Of a stretch of 64,000 bases of DNA, positions 42,490 to 51,001 are shown in pieces. The stretch is taken from positions 1 through 64,000 of the forward strand of contig NZ_FMCS01000013.1 of the NCBI RefSeq assembly GCF_900091435.1. The letters run 5' to 3'. The notes under the pieces were generated by a model. It saw only the letters and a list, made by a program, of their open reading frames with translations. It ran no database searches and had not been told where the DNA came from. Both the position numbers and the translations under genes were made by a program. Numbering within the stretch: position 1 is the first letter of the stretch; each line of letters opens with the position of its first letter. The DNA is from Micromonospora chaiyaphumensis (GTDB taxonomy: Bacteria; Actinomycetota; Actinomycetes; Mycobacteriales; Micromonosporaceae).

Positions 42490-43474
42490 GTGAGCACGCA
42501 CCGACGCCGGGCACTGTCTTGGATCATGGTCGCGGCCCTACTCGGCGGTTGTGGGTCCACCGGGAACAGCCCCGCCGTCGACCTGCTCGACGGGCTGCGC
42601 GAGCAGGCAGGCGGCGCCCTGACCCGGTACGACCAGGCGGTTCGCGCCGCGGGAGGTGCGCCCTTCGTTCCGGTGGGGGAGTTGACCCGCCAACTGGGCG
42701 ACTGGGAGCCGGCGCGCAACGAGGTTTGGCTGGTCGACACCTTCCCGAACTCAAGCTCTCGATGAACACCCACTCCTACGGCGGGTACTTCATGTGGCCG
42801 CCGGGGGCGTACAAGGCCGAGGGGCGCGAGGTGCTGCCGCGGGTGGACCAGGGCACCGAGGCGTACTTCTGGACCTCCTCCGACTACATCCTCTCGCGGG
42901 CGCAGGAGTACCGGGGCACGGCGATCTGGCCGGGCCGCACCGGGCCGGTGACCGACGTCCTGTACTCGGCGGCCGGCAACAGCGCCGACGAGCACTGGTA
43001 CAACCGGGGCATCATCGGCTGGGACTTCGAGGTCGGCGCCGACATCTACGATCCGGCAACCGGGCGGTTCACCGCCGTCGGGTTCCAGCCGCCCTTTGCC
43101 GAGGGGCATGAGGAGGCCATGGAGTTCGCCAACGGGAACATCGGGATCCTCGAGGTGGCCCGGGCTATGCCACCGACAAGAGTCAGCCTCGGACATCGCT
43201 GGAGGTCGTCAAGCGGGAGCCTGGGGCTACGGCCTTCGCGTTCAGCACGAGTGAGCCGGCGAACGTGTACTACACGCTTGATGGCAGTCGGCCGACGTAC
43301 AGCTCGGCGAAGCTGGCGCTGGCGGGGATGCGCGAGGGGGTTCAGAGCATCACGGTGAACAGCGACACAACGGTGAACTGGTTCTCGATCGATATCGCCG
43401 GGAACGTGGAGGGCAACTACAAGCCGGACGGTGAGGGCAAGAACTACAACAAGCAGCGGGTGAGTGTTCAGTAG
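42490..43474 (+). pseudogene. Lipoprotein 5' end fused out of frame to the 3' part of an M14 zinc carboxypeptidase gene
   Basis: From GTG 42490 (after AAGGAGG) a lipoprotein N-terminus is read (VAALLGGCGSTGNS, lipobox LGGC), ending at a TGA at 42763-42765. From about 42745 a different frame reads the C-terminal half of an M14 peptidase (LKLSMNTHSYGGYFMWPPGA; NRGIIGWDFEVGADIYDPAT; EGHEEAMEFANGNIGILEVA). At about 43162 the frame shifts again and continues GYATDKSQPRTS..., then YYTLDGSRPTYSS, a chitobiase C-terminal-like module, to 43474. The zinc-binding N-terminal HxxE half is missing. So the locus is the scar of a deletion plus one indel. It marks the left edge of the rearranged region. Confidence 0.8.
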
Positions 43475-43913
43475 CCTCGCCGCTTGAAGCCTAGTGGCCG
43501 CCGGCCGGTGGGTCGGCGGCCATCGTACTGTGGCGACGTCTCCTGCATCTGGTTGAGCGAGCCGAACGATGGCGGCGTGCCGCACGGGATCGATGCCAGT
43601 CTGTCCGGCCCGGCAGGGCCCGTCGACTACGCGCGCTGACACGACTAGCGGAGCTCGGGAAAGGACGGCGGAGGACATCCACCGACAGCTGCGGTCGGCG
43701 TTGGAGATCGAGCCTGCCTCCGCCGGACCGCAGAAGCAGGGCCGCAGGCTACTCCCGACACCCCTGCCACGTGTGGTCGCCGAGATCCTCGCCCGCGCGA
43801 ATGTTGCGGCCACGGGTGGCCCGATGCCTGCCACACTGCCGCTGTCGGTCCTTAGGCTGCGGCCAGGGCTAAAATTGCGCAAACCACGCCGAATCTGAAG
43901 ATCTGCGGTTCCG
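43475..43913. other. Gene-free stretch at the left edge of the low-G+C island
   Basis: No convincing gene. An open frame at 43569-43898 on the plus strand lacks a ribosome site and a protein-like composition, so I left it out. Base composition falls towards 43850. No tRNA or obvious attachment-site repeat was seen. Confidence 0.4.
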
Positions 43914-44822
43914 TCAGGCAGCTTTCCGGAATTGCTCATACCGAACTTCTAGCCTGTCTCGGTCTGGGCGCGCCGCACGGTCCCGAGGCAGCGAGATCAG
44001 TCGCCCATGCATCTCCTGAATACCATGACGCAACATGGGGCCATCGACTTCGGCGAGGATGTCTTTGCGTACTTCGACCACATGGTCAGGGCGAATGCCG
44101 AGGATGCCCTGGTCGAACGTTGCATGGTGGATCTTGCAAAGAGACAATCCATTCGGGACGATCGGTTCTCCGCGGGGTTGACCATCCGGAATAATGTGAG
44201 CAGCCTCAAGGAGGGATGAATGCCGGAGCTGGCACACGGAGCAGCTTGCACCGTACGCTTGCAATACGCGGGCGCGGAAAAGTGGTTGATGGAGCCGCAG
44301 TTTTGTTAACCTTTCGACGTAACGCCGCCGATCTGGCTCGAGGAAGGTGCCAGGTTCTATAAGCTTCTGGTCTTCGTCGAGCGCAACTGCAAACTGGAGT
44401 TCTTTACGCTCGTCGGCAACCAGCCATACCGGGTACCTTGGCAAATACACGCCGGGGGCAACCCCAACAAACCAGATCAGCGGAAGGTCGTGCTCGTACG
44501 CGCGGCGCAGTGCAATGTTTTCCGGATGATTAGGATTGTCGCCACGGTATTTATATCGCAGTAGCCCGTCTTGGCCCTCGCGGTCTTCATACGGCGGTGA
44601 CTGACCAGGTGGCGTGAACGTCGTACGAAATGACAGGGCGGCGTCCAGTATGGCCGGCTTGCGGATGCCGCGTTGCCGGTCAAGTAGAGGGACTCGAATT
44701 CCTTCAAACGTGAATTTCGACAACTCGGCTTGTGTTGCCAACTCCCCGTGACTGTGTGCACGCTCCATAAGCCACTCACAGGCGGCTGCTCGCAACTTAG
44801 CGTCGAAGATTGCATCTACCAT
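43914..44822 (-). CDS. HNH endonuclease, predicted restriction-type enzyme
   Basis: A 302-residue protein. The N-terminal 160 residues form a mixed domain (FEGIRVPLLDRQRGIRKPAI; YEHDLPLIWFVGVAPGVYLP) of the type that recognises DNA in COG3440-like predicted restriction endonucleases. Residues about 185-245 are an HNH_2 nuclease: CSVCQLRHSSLLEAAHIIPD, then NGLSLCKIHHATFDQGIL, with the histidine pair and CxxC structural site. No methylase is nearby, so a modification-dependent (type IV-like) or solitary role is possible. On the minus strand TATACG ends 4 bases before the ATG, suggesting a leaderless transcript. Base composition is clearly lower in G+C than the neighbours, a sign of transfer. 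Confidence 0.85.
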   Translation of the reverse strand: MVDAIFDAKLRAAACEWLMERAHSHGELATQAELSKFTFEGIRVPLLDRQRGIRKPAILDAALSFRTTFTPPGQSPPYEDREGQDGLLRYKYRGDNPNHPENIALRRAYEHDLPLIWFVGVAPGVYLPRYPVWLVADERKELQFAVALDEDQKLIEPGTFLEPDRRRYVERLTKLRLHQPLFRARVLQAYGASCSVCQLRHSSLLEAAHIIPDGQPRGEPIVPNGLSLCKIHHATFDQGILGIRPDHVVEVRKDILAEVDGPMLRHGIQEMHGRLISLPRDRAARPDRDRLEVRYEQFRKAA

Positions 44823-45197
44823 GATCCGTATAGTGTCAGCGGCGGCGGTCGCGGTCTGTCCATCGAACGGTCATGAAGTTTCCAGCCGGGGCTCGGGTTA
44901 GCTGGAAGGTGCCAGGCGATCACCTTCGGCAAGGGCTGCCGGATTTTAGACCCCGTTGGGACAAGCTCTCCAGACTCCTCCGTGGCCTTGAGGGCAGCGA
45001 GGCGGGGTGTGGAGCATCGTCCGTTTAGGTATCAAATCTACGAAATTCCTTGTCGTGTAGTCGACAGAAGATCGGCGGACTGAGGCTCTACCGCTACATT
45101 CCACAGTCTCGCGATCGAAGATCAACCTCGGTTGTCACAGATTGGGTTCCGGCGCTCGTATCGAAGGGGGGCCGACGGCTTGCCGTCGACTTGAAGG
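44823..45197. promoter_or_regulatory. Divergent control region between HNH and SepF-like genes
   Basis: 375 bases without a gene. Towards the right gene there is a possible promoter, TTGTCA (45132-45137) and TCGTAT (45156-45161) with an 18-base spacer, and a small hairpin CGACGG/CCGTCG (45173-45178 with 45183-45188) just before the start. Towards the left, TATACG (44827-44832) is a possible -10 of the HNH gene. Composition is about half G+C. Confidence 0.4.
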
Positions 45198-45650
45198 GTG
45201 GGGTCAACTGTCTACGGGGCGGCTGCCCTTCTTGTTTCGGCTGCCTGCGTCGTGCTCCTTGCAACGGTATTTTGGGTTGCTCTGCGCCGTTTGGGACGCC
45301 CTCCCCGCCGGGGTCAACCGTCGCGTATGTGCTTCCGTGACCATGCGCTCGACCTTCAGAAGTCACTCGATGAAGCAGTGAACGGGAACCGATTCCACAC
45401 TGGTCGCAATGGTTCACAGCGATTTCAATTGGATGGCGTGATGAGAGTCTCGCCACTCGAGTACCAGACTGCGACGATCGACATCGTGGAGGCACTCAAA
45501 CAAGGCAGAGTCGTGTCCATTGACTTCTCGGCGATGCAGGCTTACGAAGCCGCGCGCCTCGCTGACTTCTGCAATGGGCTGGCGGTGATTTCCGGATCAT
45601 GGATATTCCGTATGGCCGAGAATGTCATTGTGATTACGCGCGAGTCGTAA
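45198..45650 (+). CDS. Membrane-anchored SepF-fold protein
   Basis: A 150-residue protein with one N-terminal membrane helix (VYGAAALLVSAACVVLLATVFWVAL, about residues 5-29), a basic linker, and a C-terminal SepF domain (RVSPLEYQTATIDIVEALKQ; GRVVSIDFSAMQAYEAARLA; DFCNGLAVISGSWIFRMAEN). The order of elements matches SepF: a strand after which a helix selects residues, then a strand, a helix with the A-R-x-x-D-F-x-x-G motif, and a final strand. SepF is the FtsZ membrane anchor in division, where membrane binding uses an amphipathic helix; here a true TM segment replaces it. Start GTG 45198 lies right after an in-frame stop; no clear ribosome site. It is followed after 13 bases by a SLATT-like gene. 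Confidence 0.75.
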   Translation: MGSTVYGAAALLVSAACVVLLATVFWVALRRLGRPPRRGQPSRMCFRDHALDLQKSLDEAVNGNRFHTGRNGSQRFQLDGVMRVSPLEYQTATIDIVEALKQGRVVSIDFSAMQAYEAARLADFCNGLAVISGSWIFRMAENVIVITRES

Positions 45651-45663
45651 TTCGGAGGGCGAT

Positions 45664-46497
45664 TTGTCGACGGCTGGCCAGCACGAACAGGTGCTTATCT
45701 ATAACCACAAAATTCGTCAGACTGAGGCGGCGCTTAATACTGCCCGAAGGCGGCGCAAACTTTTCTATTGGTTTACTGCTTTCGGTCCGGTTCTGATCGC
45801 GGTAATTTATGCCCTGACTTGGATCCCATGGTGGACCTGGGAGCTCAAGCGCATTGTCCTAATACCAACCTTCCTCGTTGCGCTATCCTTCGGCGGCGCG
45901 GCCTATAAGCTTTGGAGGGATCCGGGAGGTCCCCTAGAGGTTGACGGCCAGCGCAGCTGGCGCCCGCAAGAGGATGATCTTGAGCTTCGCCTCGCGCGGC
46001 TTCGTGACGAGCGGAAGTTTTTGGTAGCAAGTGCGGAGGGGAGCCTTAAGGTCCGCCGTGTAGCCTACAAAGAGGACGCGTTTTCCGATATTGACCAACT
46101 GAGGGATGAGAGCAAGCGCTACAGGAGAGTGAACAACACTTTTCAAGGATTCCTAATCATCGGATCCCTGGCTGCCACCGGCATCGCCGGCATATCGGAC
46201 AAAATGACATGGGATCGCTGGACCATCCTCTGCATCACTTTTCTTGTTGGTGTAGCGAGCGGATTTATGGGCTACTTCAAATATAAGGAGCGAAGCTTCT
46301 ACCTCCAGCAGACGGCCGACGCAATTGAAGCAGAGTGGGAAGCGGTAGAAGTGGGGGTTGGGAGGTACAAGCGGATTCCGAGCGAGGAAGAACAGCTTGC
46401 TGAGTTCGTTGAAGAGGTTCACCGCCTCAAGACGGAGCAAAAGAAACGGCAGCAGAATCTTGAACAGCCGCCTGAGTCTCGCAACCAGGCTGAATGA
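45664..46497 (+). CDS. SLATT/DUF4231-like membrane protein
   Basis: A 277-residue protein with two pairs of membrane helices: residues about 33-52 with 63-80 (YWFTAFGPVLIAVIYALTWI; RIVLIPTFLVALSFGGAAY), and 163-182 with 190-210 (FLIIGSLAATGIAGISDKM; WTILCITFLVGVASGFMGYF). The second pair is followed by YKERSFYLQQTADAIEAEWE, a helix typical of SLATT/DUF4231 proteins, and a charged C-terminus. SLATT domains are pore-like effectors in many predicted nucleotide-dependent conflict systems. TTG 45664 is chosen because GGAGGG ends 4 bases upstream. 13 bases after the SepF-like gene, so one operon. Low G+C. Confidence 0.8.
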   Translation: MSTAGQHEQVLIYNHKIRQTEAALNTARRRRKLFYWFTAFGPVLIAVIYALTWIPWWTWELKRIVLIPTFLVALSFGGAAYKLWRDPGGPLEVDGQRSWRPQEDDLELRLARLRDERKFLVASAEGSLKVRRVAYKEDAFSDIDQLRDESKRYRRVNNTFQGFLIIGSLAATGIAGISDKMTWDRWTILCITFLVGVASGFMGYFKYKERSFYLQQTADAIEAEWEAVEVGVGRYKRIPSEEEQLAEFVEEVHRLKTEQKKRQQNLEQPPESRNQAE

Positions 46498-46571
46498 CTT
46501 ATGTCTTGTCGTCCGGGGTCCTCACACCCGGGGCGTGCGACCGGACCTTCGCCGCCCGGCATCGCGAGGAG

Positions 46572-47624
46572 ATGCAGCGAGCTGACCGATCCGGAGCCGC
46601 CGCAGCAAAGCAGGCTCGCGCCCGGCTTCGACGACGTCATCGCCCGGCTGGCCGAGGCGGAGCTACGGGGGCCGCGTACGACGCTGCGTGCCCGGCCCGC
46701 GGCCGCGCCGTGCACCGCGGCGATGACCGCCGCTGCATGCCTTCACCCCGGCTGTCCGGCGCGCGGTCTACGAGGCACTGCACGAGCGCGGTCCTGCGCC
46801 ATGTCGGGCCCGCTCACCTCACAGTGGGGCTGCTCAGCGTGCCCGACGCTGCGGCCGTCCGGGTCCTGACCTTGGTGGCGGGCAGCCCGGCCGGGCCGGG
46901 CACCACGCTGTACGAGGAGGTGCGCCGCGCGGCCCGCCGGCTGCCGGTCACCCCGCGCAGCACTGCGGCCGATGAGCTGGCCTTCCTCCGGATGGTGCAG
47001 CCCCACCGAGCTCCCGGAGCCGCAGAGCCGTTGCGGCTGGCCCTCATCCGGCTCGTCACCGGGGTAGCCCTGCGCCGGCCGTACCGCCGGCACGGCGCCC
47101 GGTACGGCCATCCGATGCTCCTGCTCGTCGAGCAGCGGGCGAGACAGCTGGCGGTACGGGCCGGCCATGACGTGGTGACCGGCGCGCACGTCCTGGTAGC
47201 GGTGCTGGCCATGCACGACGAGCTGGTGCGCGACGGGCGCCCGGTCCGGCCGGACGTCCACCGGTGGAATCAGGCCGGCGAGATCCTCGCCCAGCATGGC
47301 GCCACAGCCTCGGCCGCCGTACGCGCTCTGGCCGGCCTGCCGCCAGCCGATGACGAGCGGCGGCTCGACGGCCTGCCCGACAAGGGCTGGCACCAGCCCA
47401 AGGCGCTGTTCGCCGCGCCCGCCCATGGCCGCACTGAGCTTGGCGCGCTGCGCGGCGCCAGCCTCGCCGCCTTCCGGCGCGGCGACCCGTACGCCGGCAC
47501 CACCCACCTGCTCGTCGAGCTGCTGGCCGACCCCGCCGGCCCGGCAACCCGGCTGCTGCGTCTCCTCGACGTCGACCCGTCGACTGTCCGTGCCGACGCC
47601 CAGGGCTGCCTGACCGGGGATTGA
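46572..47624 (+). pseudogene. Frame-broken Clp N-domain protein gene
   Basis: Three frames are needed to read one Clp_N-type protein: first LAPGFDDVIARLAEAELRG (about 46609-46671), then LHAFTPAVRRAVYEALHERG (about 46733-46795), then VGPAHLTVGLLSVPDAAAVR to the stop at 47624 (residues like GHDVVTGAHVLVAVLAMHDE and RRGDPYAGTTHLLVELLADP, the two Clp_N repeats). Indels near 46690 and 46800 break it. The long final frame could still be translated from ATG 46737. Part of the 3' end (47452-47560) is found again at 50891-51001. ClpN domains bind protein substrates; the AAA part is absent. It forms the right edge of the low-G+C island. Confidence 0.65.
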
Positions 47625-47678
47625 CACTCCGGATCATGTGGGATCGCGGGGGAGCGCTGACGCCGGTACCGTCCGGGG

Positions 47679-48062
47679 ATGCTCGACGCCGAAGATCTCC
47701 TGGCCGGCTTCACGCCTCCCCAGCCGTACACGACGGAAGCCGCCGCCGACGCTCCCACCTCGCCCGGCGTGCACGTGGTCCTCGACCGCGGCACGGTGGT
47801 CTACGTCGGCTGGACCGGGAACCTGCGTAACCGCCTTCGGCAGCACCTGACCGGCAACCGGGAGTCGTCGGTGCTGCACGAGCAGGTCGGACAGCTCCTT
47901 GACACCCCAACCGAAGCGGCGGCCAGGCAGGACGTCGCCGACTGGCTGGGTCGGTGCGAGGTCCGCTGGCAGGAGACCGACAACCCAGAGGCCACGAAGC
48001 GAGCCCTCGTGCTGGCCCTCAACCCTCGCTTCAACCGCCAGGTGCCGAACCCCCGCCGATGA
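47679..48062 (+). CDS. GIY-YIG-like nuclease domain protein
   Basis: A 127-residue protein. PGVHVVLDRGTVVYVGWTGNLRNRL fits the start of a GIY-YIG fold (GVH...VYVG, with Arg in the following helix), and EATKRALVLALNPRFNR would supply the metal-binding glutamate and the final Asn. The spacing is right for a compact GIY-YIG domain, but the first tripeptide is GVH instead of GIY. Such small proteins cut DNA in repair, homing or restriction. GGGG stands directly before the ATG; no other ribosome site. Located just after the Clp-N pseudogene, with normal high G+C. Confidence 0.65.
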   Translation: MLDAEDLLAGFTPPQPYTTEAAADAPTSPGVHVVLDRGTVVYVGWTGNLRNRLRQHLTGNRESSVLHEQVGQLLDTPTEAAARQDVADWLGRCEVRWQETDNPEATKRALVLALNPRFNRQVPNPRR

Positions 48063-48361
48063 AGCAGGCCAGCAGGCTTACCGCTGAGAACCAGTGCCAG
48101 CCCCTGGCCCCAGCAACGAGCGCCGGCCCGAGCGAGACTTGCAAAGGCGCCGAGGATATCCCCGGCCCTTCGCAGCGATGGCAATAGCCGCGCCCTAGCC
48201 GACGGCGTCACCCTGACCCGGATCGAGCGGGGCGGCGAGCCGACGCGCGCCGACCAGGTCAACACCACCCGGGTCCATGGGTGGTCAACGTGCTCACCAT
48301 CGACCCGAGCAAGGCCCGCAGAGTGGATGTTCCGGCAGGAAGGGCGACGGGGGAGCTCCGG
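48063..48361. other. Remnant-rich stretch after the GIY-YIG-like gene
   Basis: No intact gene. A plus-strand piece near 48200-48250 reads LADGVTLTRIERGGEPTRAD, protein-like but without a start or continuation, possibly a decayed gene. It separates the GIY-YIG-like gene from the converging VOC gene. Confidence 0.3.
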
Positions 48362-49066
48362 TCAGTTCCTTCGTACGCAGAACTCGTTGCCGTCCGGATC
48401 GGCCAGCACGACGGTGCCGTCGTCACCGACCTCGAGCCGCGTGGCCCCGAGAGACAGCAGCCGGTCGACCTCCGCCTGCTGGTCGCCACCGGCCGGGGCG
48501 AGGTCGAAACGCTGCCGGTTCCGCCCCTGCTTCGGGGCCACGGGCGGGCCGCCCCACGCGACCTTCGTGCCGGCGTGCGGTGACTGGATCGCAGTCTCCT
48601 CGTCCTGGTCCCACACCAGCGGCCAGCCCAGCGCCTCGCTCCAGAAGAGGCCGACGTCCCGGGTGCCGTCGCAGCTGAGCTCCCCGAGGAAGCCGCACCC
48701 GGCGAGGTAGTTGTTGCCCGGCTCGATCACGTCGAACTCGTAGCCCTCGGGGTCGGCCAGGACGACATGCCCCTCCTCGGGGCGCTGCCCGACGTCGAGG
48801 TGACTTCCGCCGAGCCTCAGCGCCGTCGCCACCGTCTGCTGCTGGTCGTCAAGGCTGGCGCTGGTCAGGTGGAGGTGCATGCGGTTCGGCCGCACCATCT
48901 CTGCGGTGCTGCGGGCGAACCGGAGACTGAGCTGGGCTTCGTGTCCCGGCAGGAGCAGACCACCGGCGTCCTCGACAACCTCCCGGCCGAGCATGCCGGC
49001 CCAGAACTGCGCCACACGGTCCGGGTCGTGGGCATCGAACGTCACCGAGAGAAGTCGCGAGCTCAT
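48362..49066 (-). CDS. Two-module VOC (glyoxalase-like) protein
   Basis: A 234-residue protein with two VOC modules of about 115 residues each: LLSVTFDAHDPDRVAQFWAG...VVLADPEGYEFDVIE, then GFLGELSCDGTRDVGLFWSE...VVLADPDGNEFCVRR. Each ends with the DPxGxEF motif of the family. Metal-binding positions cannot be settled by eye. ATG 49066. It lies divergent to the membrane/XRE operon and converges towards the remnant stretch on the left. Reaction unknown. Confidence 0.85.
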   Translation of the reverse strand: MSSRLLSVTFDAHDPDRVAQFWAGMLGREVVEDAGGLLLPGHEAQLSLRFARSTAEMVRPNRMHLHLTSASLDDQQQTVATALRLGGSHLDVGQRPEEGHVVLADPEGYEFDVIEPGNNYLAGCGFLGELSCDGTRDVGLFWSEALGWPLVWDQDEETAIQSPHAGTKVAWGGPPVAPKQGRNRQRFDLAPAGGDQQAEVDRLLSLGATRLEVGDDGTVVLADPDGNEFCVRRN

Positions 49067-49189
49067 CGCCCCACGCTAGGCGCGGGCCGGCAGGGCGACA
49101 AAGCCATTTTGACCGGCACCAAACCTCGGCCGGCGCGCCCGTGCCGGGCCTGTCACCGGCTCCCGCCTCCCACGCGATGTAAAAGTTTC

Positions 49190-49229
49190 TAGACACCGTG
49201 TCAAAGACGCCTTACTCTAGGCGTGTCAA
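49190..49229 (+). promoter_or_regulatory. Promoter and repeat cluster of the membrane/XRE operon
   Basis: TAGACA (49190-49195) and TACTCT (49214-49219) form a -35/-10 pair with an 18-base spacer. Overlapping it are the palindrome GACACCGTGTC (49192-49202), two direct copies of GTGTCAA (49198-49204 and 49223-49229, 25 bases apart) and the pair ACGCCT/AGGCGT. These are probable binding sites for the XRE regulator encoded as the second gene. Confidence 0.6.
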
Positions 49230-49254
49230 GGATTCTTTACATGAGGAGTCGATC

Positions 49255-49683
49255 ATGACGCATGAGGAGAAACGCGCCTGGATCATGCTGGTGGTCAGCG
49301 TCGTCGGGTACGCGGTCTACGCGGCGGTCGTCCTGAGCCGCGTCGACGGTGCGCCCCTCTCCGCGACCCCATACGCCGGCATTCTCCTGTGGACGGTCGG
49401 CGGCGCCATCGTCGCGAACATCGTGGCCGAAACCGCGATGGGCGTGGTGAACCCGCGGGCGTCCCGCGTCAAGGACGATCGCGACCGGCAGATCGGGCGG
49501 CTCGGCGACCATGTTGGCCAGGCGTTCGTGGTCATCGGCGCGGTGTCGGCGATGCTCATGGCGTTGGCCGAGTGGGACTGGTTCTGGATCGCCAACGTCA
49601 TCTACCTGTGCTTCGTCCTGTCGGCGGCGGTCGGCTCCCTGACGAAGGTGATCGTCTACCGCACGGGTGTCCCGCAGTGGTGA
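49255..49683 (+). CDS. Four-TM membrane protein, first gene of XRE operon
   Basis: A 142-residue protein with about four membrane helices (RAWIMLVVSVVGYAVYAAVV; PYAGILLWTVGGAIVANIVA; AFVVIGAVSAMLMALAEWDW; IANVIYLCFVLSAAVGSLTK) and a cytoplasmic loop rich in Arg/Asp (RASRVKDDRDRQIGRLGDHV). This resembles DUF2178-like proteins that are commonly paired with a small XRE regulator. AGGAG lies 6 bases before the ATG. The stop TGA overlaps the GTG of the regulator. Confidence 0.85.
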   Translation: MTHEEKRAWIMLVVSVVGYAVYAAVVLSRVDGAPLSATPYAGILLWTVGGAIVANIVAETAMGVVNPRASRVKDDRDRQIGRLGDHVGQAFVVIGAVSAMLMALAEWDWFWIANVIYLCFVLSAAVGSLTKVIVYRTGVPQW

Positions 49684-49904
49684 AGCCGACCCACGTCACG
49701 AACAACATCCGCGCACTGCGCTTCGCACATGACGAGATGACCCAGGCCGAACTCGCCGAGCGGATCGGCGTGACCCGGCAGACCGTCATCGCCATCGAGC
49801 AGGGCCGCTACTCGCCCTCGCTGGAGATGGCGTTCCGGATCGCCCGCGTGTTCGGCGTACGACTCGACGACGTGTTCCAGTATCCCGAGGAGGCGGCACC
49901 ATGA
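49680..49904 (+). CDS. Small XRE-family (HTH_3) regulator
   Basis: A 74-residue protein that is almost entirely one helix-turn-helix domain (NNIRALRFAHDEMTQAELAE; RIGVTRQTVIAIEQGRYSPS; MAFRIARVFGVRLDDVFQYP). It matches the small regulators found next to DUF2178-like membrane proteins. GTG 49680 overlaps the upstream stop, and its own stop overlaps the ATG of the oxidoreductase gene (ATGA at 49901-49904), so three genes are translationally chained. It probably binds the repeats at 49190-49229. Confidence 0.9.
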   Translation: MKPTHVTNNIRALRFAHDEMTQAELAERIGVTRQTVIAIEQGRYSPSLEMAFRIARVFGVRLDDVFQYPEEAAP

Positions 49905-50877
49905 AGGCCATCGTCCAGGACACCTACGGCCCGGCGGACGTGCTCCAGCTCCGCGACATCGATCGGCCGGCCATCGGCGACGACGATGTCCTCGTCCAGG
50001 TCCGCGCGGCCGGGGTCGACCCCGGAGTCTGGATCTTCATGGCCGGCCGCCCCTACCTGGCGCGGCTGGCGAGCGGGTTGCGCCGGCCCCGGGTGCCGGT
50101 GCGCGGCCGGGACCTGGCCGGGGTGGTGGCCGCGGTCGGCGCCCGGGTGACCCGGTTCCGGCCGGGCGACGAGGTGTACGGCACCTGCCTGCGCGGCTCG
50201 TACGCCGAGTTCGCGAGCGCACCGCAGCGGCGACTGGCCCGCAAGCCGGCCAACGTGTCGTTCACGCAGGCCGCCGCGGTGCCGGTCTCCGGGATGACGG
50301 CGCTGCGCGCCGTACGCGACAGCGGCGAGGTGCGCCCGGGGCACCGGGTGCTGGTGATCGGCGCATCGGGCGGTGTCGGGTCCCTGGCCGTGCAGATCGC
50401 CAAGGCGTACGGGGCGACGGTGACCGCAGTCTGCGCCCCGGCCAAGGCCGATTTCGTCCGCTCCCTCGGCGCCGAGGACGTCCTCGACTACACGAGCGCG
50501 GAGGTCGACCGCGACGGTCCGGTGTACGACGTGGTCATCGACACCGGCGGTGACCGGCCGTTGTCACTGCTGCGCCGTGCGCTCACCCCGCACGGGACGC
50601 TGGCGCTGGTCGGCGGCGCGTACGCCAAGGGCCCGATGCTCAGCGGTTACGACCGGCAGATGTTCCGCGCGCCGCTGCTGTCCCTGTTCGTCAGCCAACG
50701 GCTCCGCAGCGTGAGCGCCGTGGAGCGGGCCGAGGACCTGGGCGAGCTACGAGGTCTCGTCGAGTCCGGCGCGCTCACCTGGCGGTCGACCGCACCTACC
50801 CCCTTGCCGAGGCATCGGACGCGATCCGGCACCTCCGGGACGGGCACCCGGCAGGAAAGATCGTCCTCACCATCTGA
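49901..50877 (+). pseudogene. Zinc-type/quinone oxidoreductase (MDR family) gene with a frameshift near its 3' end
   Basis: An NADPH:quinone-reductase-like MDR protein: MKAIVQDTYGPADVLQLRDI, VRGRDLAGVVAAVGARVTRF, then the Rossmann motif VLVIGASGGVGSLAVQIAKA. The frame stays intact to residue 293 (ACC at 50777-50779). After that the family-typical end VDRTYPLAEASDAIRHLRDG...KIVLTI is found in another frame (50782-50877), so one base is missing at about 50780. Reading on in the first frame runs through foreign sequence to 51220. It is either a real single-base deletion or a sequencing error. The cofactor and main catalytic parts are intact, so the product may still fold. Confidence 0.85.
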
Positions 50878-50890
50878 ACTGCTGGTCATC

Positions 50891-51001
50891 GCGGCGCACC
50901 AGCCTCGCCGCCGTCCAGCGCGGCGACCCGTACGCCGGCACCACCCACCTGCTCGTCGAGCTGCTGGCCGACCCCGCCGGCCCGGCAGTCCGGCTGCTGC
51001 G
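50891..51001 (+). repeat. Duplicated fragment of the Clp-N gene
   Basis: About 110 bases nearly identical to 47452-47560; I count four substitutions and one two-base length difference. The translated piece TSLAAVQRGDPYAGTTHLLV is the second repeat of the Clp_N domain. It begins 13 bases after the natural end of the oxidoreductase gene and ends abruptly, so it is a transplanted piece from the Clp-N locus 3.4 kb away or from a relative of it. Confidence 0.85.

Noticed and set aside
43569..43898. Possible 109-residue plus-strand gene
   Set aside because: No ribosome site, Pro/Arg/Ala-rich, no recognisable pattern; more likely non-coding border of the island.
45198..45650. The housekeeping SepF
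   Set aside because: The division sepF lies with ftsZ/ylmE/yggT; this copy has a TM helix, lower G+C and different neighbours.
43475..47624. Integrated prophage or ICE
   Set aside because: No integrase, recombinase, tRNA attachment site, portal, capsid or transfer gene was found in or beside the island.
48281..48583. Plus-strand frame opposite the VOC gene
   Set aside because: Antisense of the two-module VOC protein; no independent support.
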